Origin: Nitrospirae bacterium CG2_30_53_67
GTDB taxonomy: Bacteria; CG2-30-53-67
Length of the DNA stretch: 7,215 nucleotides
Assembly (NCBI GenBank): GCA_001873285.1
Contig: MNYV01000180.1
Coordinates: 1 to 7,215 of the forward strand
Reading direction: 5' to 3'
Part shown: piece by piece, positions 5,164 through 7,215 of the stretch
Position numbering within the stretch: position 1 is the first letter of the stretch
Layout of the letters: the number at the start of each line of letters is the position of its first letter
The notes under the pieces: model-generated
Database searches by the model: none
What the model saw: the letters and a program-made list of their open reading frames with translations, nothing else
Told to the model about the DNA's origin: nothing
Translations under genes and position numbers: made by a program

Positions 5164-7215
5164 GGGTTGGATGAATCCTTGCCGACATGGGGTGCAGAGG
5201 GCTCATAAAGACGCCTGTAGATCTCCATATTATTCAGGACCCTCTTGACATAATCCCTGGTTTCCCTGAAGGTAATGGACTCGATCCGCTCATCCGCATC
5301 CAACTGTTGGTAGAGATCCCACCACTGATCGGACCTGGATTCCCCTGCATTGTAACTGCATAGAACCCGGACCAGGTCTCCATTGGAACGATCCTTCAAA
5401 TCAGTCAGGTACCGGATTCCCATCATGATATTCGTCTCCGGATCATATAAGTTTTCCGGTGTGAAATCCTTGATTCCGAGATTTCGGGCAATCACCCTCC
5501 CCGTCGAGGGGATGATCTGCATAAGGCCGCGTGCATCGGCAGGAGAGACGATGTCCGGCTGGAACAGGCTCTCCTGGCGCATGACCGCCAGCACAAAAAA
5601 AGGATCCAGATTGTTTTTCCGTGTCTCTCTTTGAACCGTATCCCAAAAGGCCAGAGGATACAAGAACCGTTTCATGCAGGCGATGTTGACCTGCCCCTCC
5701 GAGCCGCAGGCCTTGCTCTTCAGAACCCACCTCAAAGACTTGGGGAAGTTCCCGGCCCTCTCATAAAGGACCGCGACATAACAGAGATCCGCCGGGTTTT
5801 GGGATACCTGCTTCTGAACGGCGGCTATTTCTTCCCCGGATTCATCCAAATAACCGATCCGGATCAGCTCCTCCGCTCGGTCCAGATGGAAGGCGAGCGG
5901 CGATCCCGGAGCCGGACGGATCGGTTCCGGATACCATGCCTGATCCTCTTGATCCGAAGAGGCTGCCGTATCCGGAACCAGATTCCAGGATGATTCCAAA
6001 CGCTTTCTGGCCATGGTTCCGTAGAAATTCCAACGGTAATCCTCCGCGAGCCGCCGGAAGATTTGTTGTCCCTGTTCCGCGTTGCTCAACTTTTCCTCGC
6101 ATTTACCCTGCCAGTACAGCGCCGCAGGGAACAGGTCGGACCGGGGATAGTTTCTCATACAGGAAAGAAAAATATCCCTGGCCTTCTCGTATTTCCCTGC
6201 CTTGTATTCCACCCACCCGGCGCGCCATGCCCCTTCGGCCGCAAGCGGATGATCGGCGTTGACCTCCCCTGACGTGAGAAAATAATCCACGGCCTCGGAA
6301 TCATCCCCATCATTCTCATAGATCCTTCCGAGGGCATAACGCGCCATCATGCCCCATTCACCCGCAGAATAGGCCCTGATCAGGCGCTTGAAGATCCGTT
6401 TTGCCTCGGAATCCCTGTCCTGATTCCAGTAATAACTCCCGAGATGGTACGCCGCTTCAGCCTGGACCGTACCGGCGCCTTTGGAACGGATGAGCTTCTC
6501 ATAAAGATGGATCCCTTGATCGGGCGATTCAGTCTTGATCAGGGCCCTGGCCTTAAGAAGAAGCGCCTGCTCCAGCAGAGGACTCTCAGGATAGCGCTTC
6601 TCAAATGTACTGCAAACCTCAATGACCCGGTCATACCTGAGGGATCGGTTCAGCGCCTGCACCCGTGCGAAATAAAGATCGTCCGACGGAATCTCCGGCG
6701 CCACGCCCCTCGTCTTCATGATACCCGCCATCCGTTCTTCCGCATCTCTTCCCTCCGGGGTGACGGGATTTTCAAAGGTTAGGCGCTGATAGACGTCCTG
6801 GGCGCCCTGCCAATCCTTCACGCCTTCAAGGGCTTCGCCCAGCAGCAGAGAAACCCGCCGCCTTGTCTCGGATCTTTCTTCCTGTTTCAGGATCCCCTCG
6901 GCAACCCCCCTGGCCGCAGGGAATTGCTTCCAGGAGATCAGTGCCCGGACGATCTCCATCCGGGTCCTGGGGACCAGCACACTTTCCGGATACCGCTCAA
7001 GAAGCCGGCCGGCAAGGGTAAAGGCCTCTGAAGGTTTCCCCATCTTCAGAGCGGCCCGGATCCGATAGTAGAGAATATAGTCTCCGAGCGCCGGGTAAGC
7101 CTCTTCAAGGCCATCCAGCAATCCGGCGGCAAGTACGGCATCCCCTTTTCCCAGGGCGGAAACCCCCTCCTTGAATAACGCGCTCGGGTATCCGGGATCT
7201 CTGACGGATGTTGTT
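5160..7215 (-). CDS. Slt-type lytic transglycosylase with TPR-like repeats (5' end outside the window)
   Basis: The frame stays open to the window edge, so 684 C-terminal residues are visible and the true start is missing. A TTG at 7121 is not a convincing start because the upstream codons continue the same helical-repeat protein. Visible residues up to about 500 are alpha-helical TPR-like repeats, for example GWVEYKAGKYEKARDIFLS and YWQGKCEEKLSNAEQG, forming the superhelix typical of Slt70. The catalytic SLT domain (about 534-660) has the RQES motif with catalytic Glu548, ARGLMQIIPST (561-571), CSYNAGE (619-625) and the closing ETRDYVKRVLNNMEIYRRLY. Such enzymes act in the periplasm, cutting MurNAc-GlcNAc bonds of peptidoglycan to give 1,6-anhydro-MurNAc products. 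Any signal peptide would lie beyond 7215. E. coli Slt70 has 645 residues, so this protein is somewhat longer. The stop codon TAG falls in the target duplication of the downstream element. Confidence 0.9.
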   Translation of the reverse strand, partial: TTSVRDPGYPSALFKEGVSALGKGDAVLAAGLLDGLEEAYPALGDYILYYRIRAALKMGKPSEAFTLAGRLLERYPESVLVPRTRMEIVRALISWKQFPAARGVAEGILKQEERSETRRRVSLLLGEALEGVKDWQGAQDVYQRLTFENPVTPEGRDAEERMAGIMKTRGVAPEIPSDDLYFARVQALNRSLRYDRVIEVCSTFEKRYPESPLLEQALLLKARALIKTESPDQGIHLYEKLIRSKGAGTVQAEAAYHLGSYYWNQDRDSEAKRIFKRLIRAYSAGEWGMMARYALGRIYENDGDDSEAVDYFLTSGEVNADHPLAAEGAWRAGWVEYKAGKYEKARDIFLSCMRNYPRSDLFPAALYWQGKCEEKLSNAEQGQQIFRRLAEDYRWNFYGTMARKRLESSWNLVPDTAASSDQEDQAWYPEPIRPAPGSPLAFHLDRAEELIRIGYLDESGEEIAAVQKQVSQNPADLCYVAVLYERAGNFPKSLRWVLKSKACGSEGQVNIACMKRFLYPLAFWDTVQRETRKNNLDPFFVLAVMRQESLFQPDIVSPADARGLMQIIPSTGRVIARNLGIKDFTPENLYDPETNIMMGIRYLTDLKDRSNGDLVRVLCSYNAGESRSDQWWDLYQQLDADERIESITFRETRDYVKRVLNNMEIYRRLYEPSAPHVGKDSSNP

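Noticed and set aside
5054-5248. Plus-strand frame of 64 codons running out of the MITE-like element into the transglycosylase gene
   Set aside because: It spans the element boundary and antisense coding DNA and lacks a ribosome binding site. It is not a transposase fragment.
7119-7121. TTG as the true start of the transglycosylase
   Set aside because: The frame continues open to the window edge with 31 more codons of similar composition, and there is no ribosome binding site before the TTG.

Overview
The window looks like ordinary bacterial chromosome with moderately high GC, most likely from a deltaproteobacterial (Desulfobacterota-type) organism or a relative. That placement is an inference. 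It rests on a MinD/FlhG-like ATPase of a style I associate with deltaproteobacteria, a long TPR-type Slt transglycosylase, and short palindromic repeats of the kind scattered through such genomes. I see no rRNA, tRNA, CRISPR array, phage module or plasmid backbone.

Left part, plus strand (1-2379): a fragment of a palindromic intergenic repeat lies at the window edge. It is followed by a good sigma70-type promoter and an orphan HNH nuclease gene (312-827). About 300 bp of non-coding DNA ends in a second strong promoter, whose position fixes the start of the next gene at 1126. That gene (1126-2379) encodes a MinD/FlhG/ParA-type P-loop ATPase with an extra C-terminal domain of about 85 residues. 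A nearly perfect 20-bp-stem hairpin at 2415-2456 separates it from the convergent genes to the right.

Right part, minus strand (2485-7215), in order of transcription: an Slt-type lytic transglycosylase (5160-7215, its start lies beyond the window), an N-acyl-D-amino-acid deacylase of the amidohydrolase superfamily (3395-4981), and a class I glutamine amidotransferase-like gamma-glutamyl hydrolase of the PuuD/peptidase C26 family (2485-3207). The first two look like an ancestral operon. A 154-bp MITE-like element with 20-bp terminal inverted repeats and a 6-bp target duplication now sits between them. Removing it on paper leaves an 18-nt gap with a well-placed Shine-Dalgarno. The third gene appears to have its own promoter and a leader that carries a cloverleaf-like repeat.

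Functionally, the three minus-strand genes could take part in peptidoglycan turnover (glycan cleavage, D-amino-acid deacylation, gamma-glutamyl hydrolysis), but only the transglycosylase is clearly tied to murein. I did not find a convincing new multi-gene system. The best observation is the insertion whose target duplication contains the stop codon of the upstream gene.
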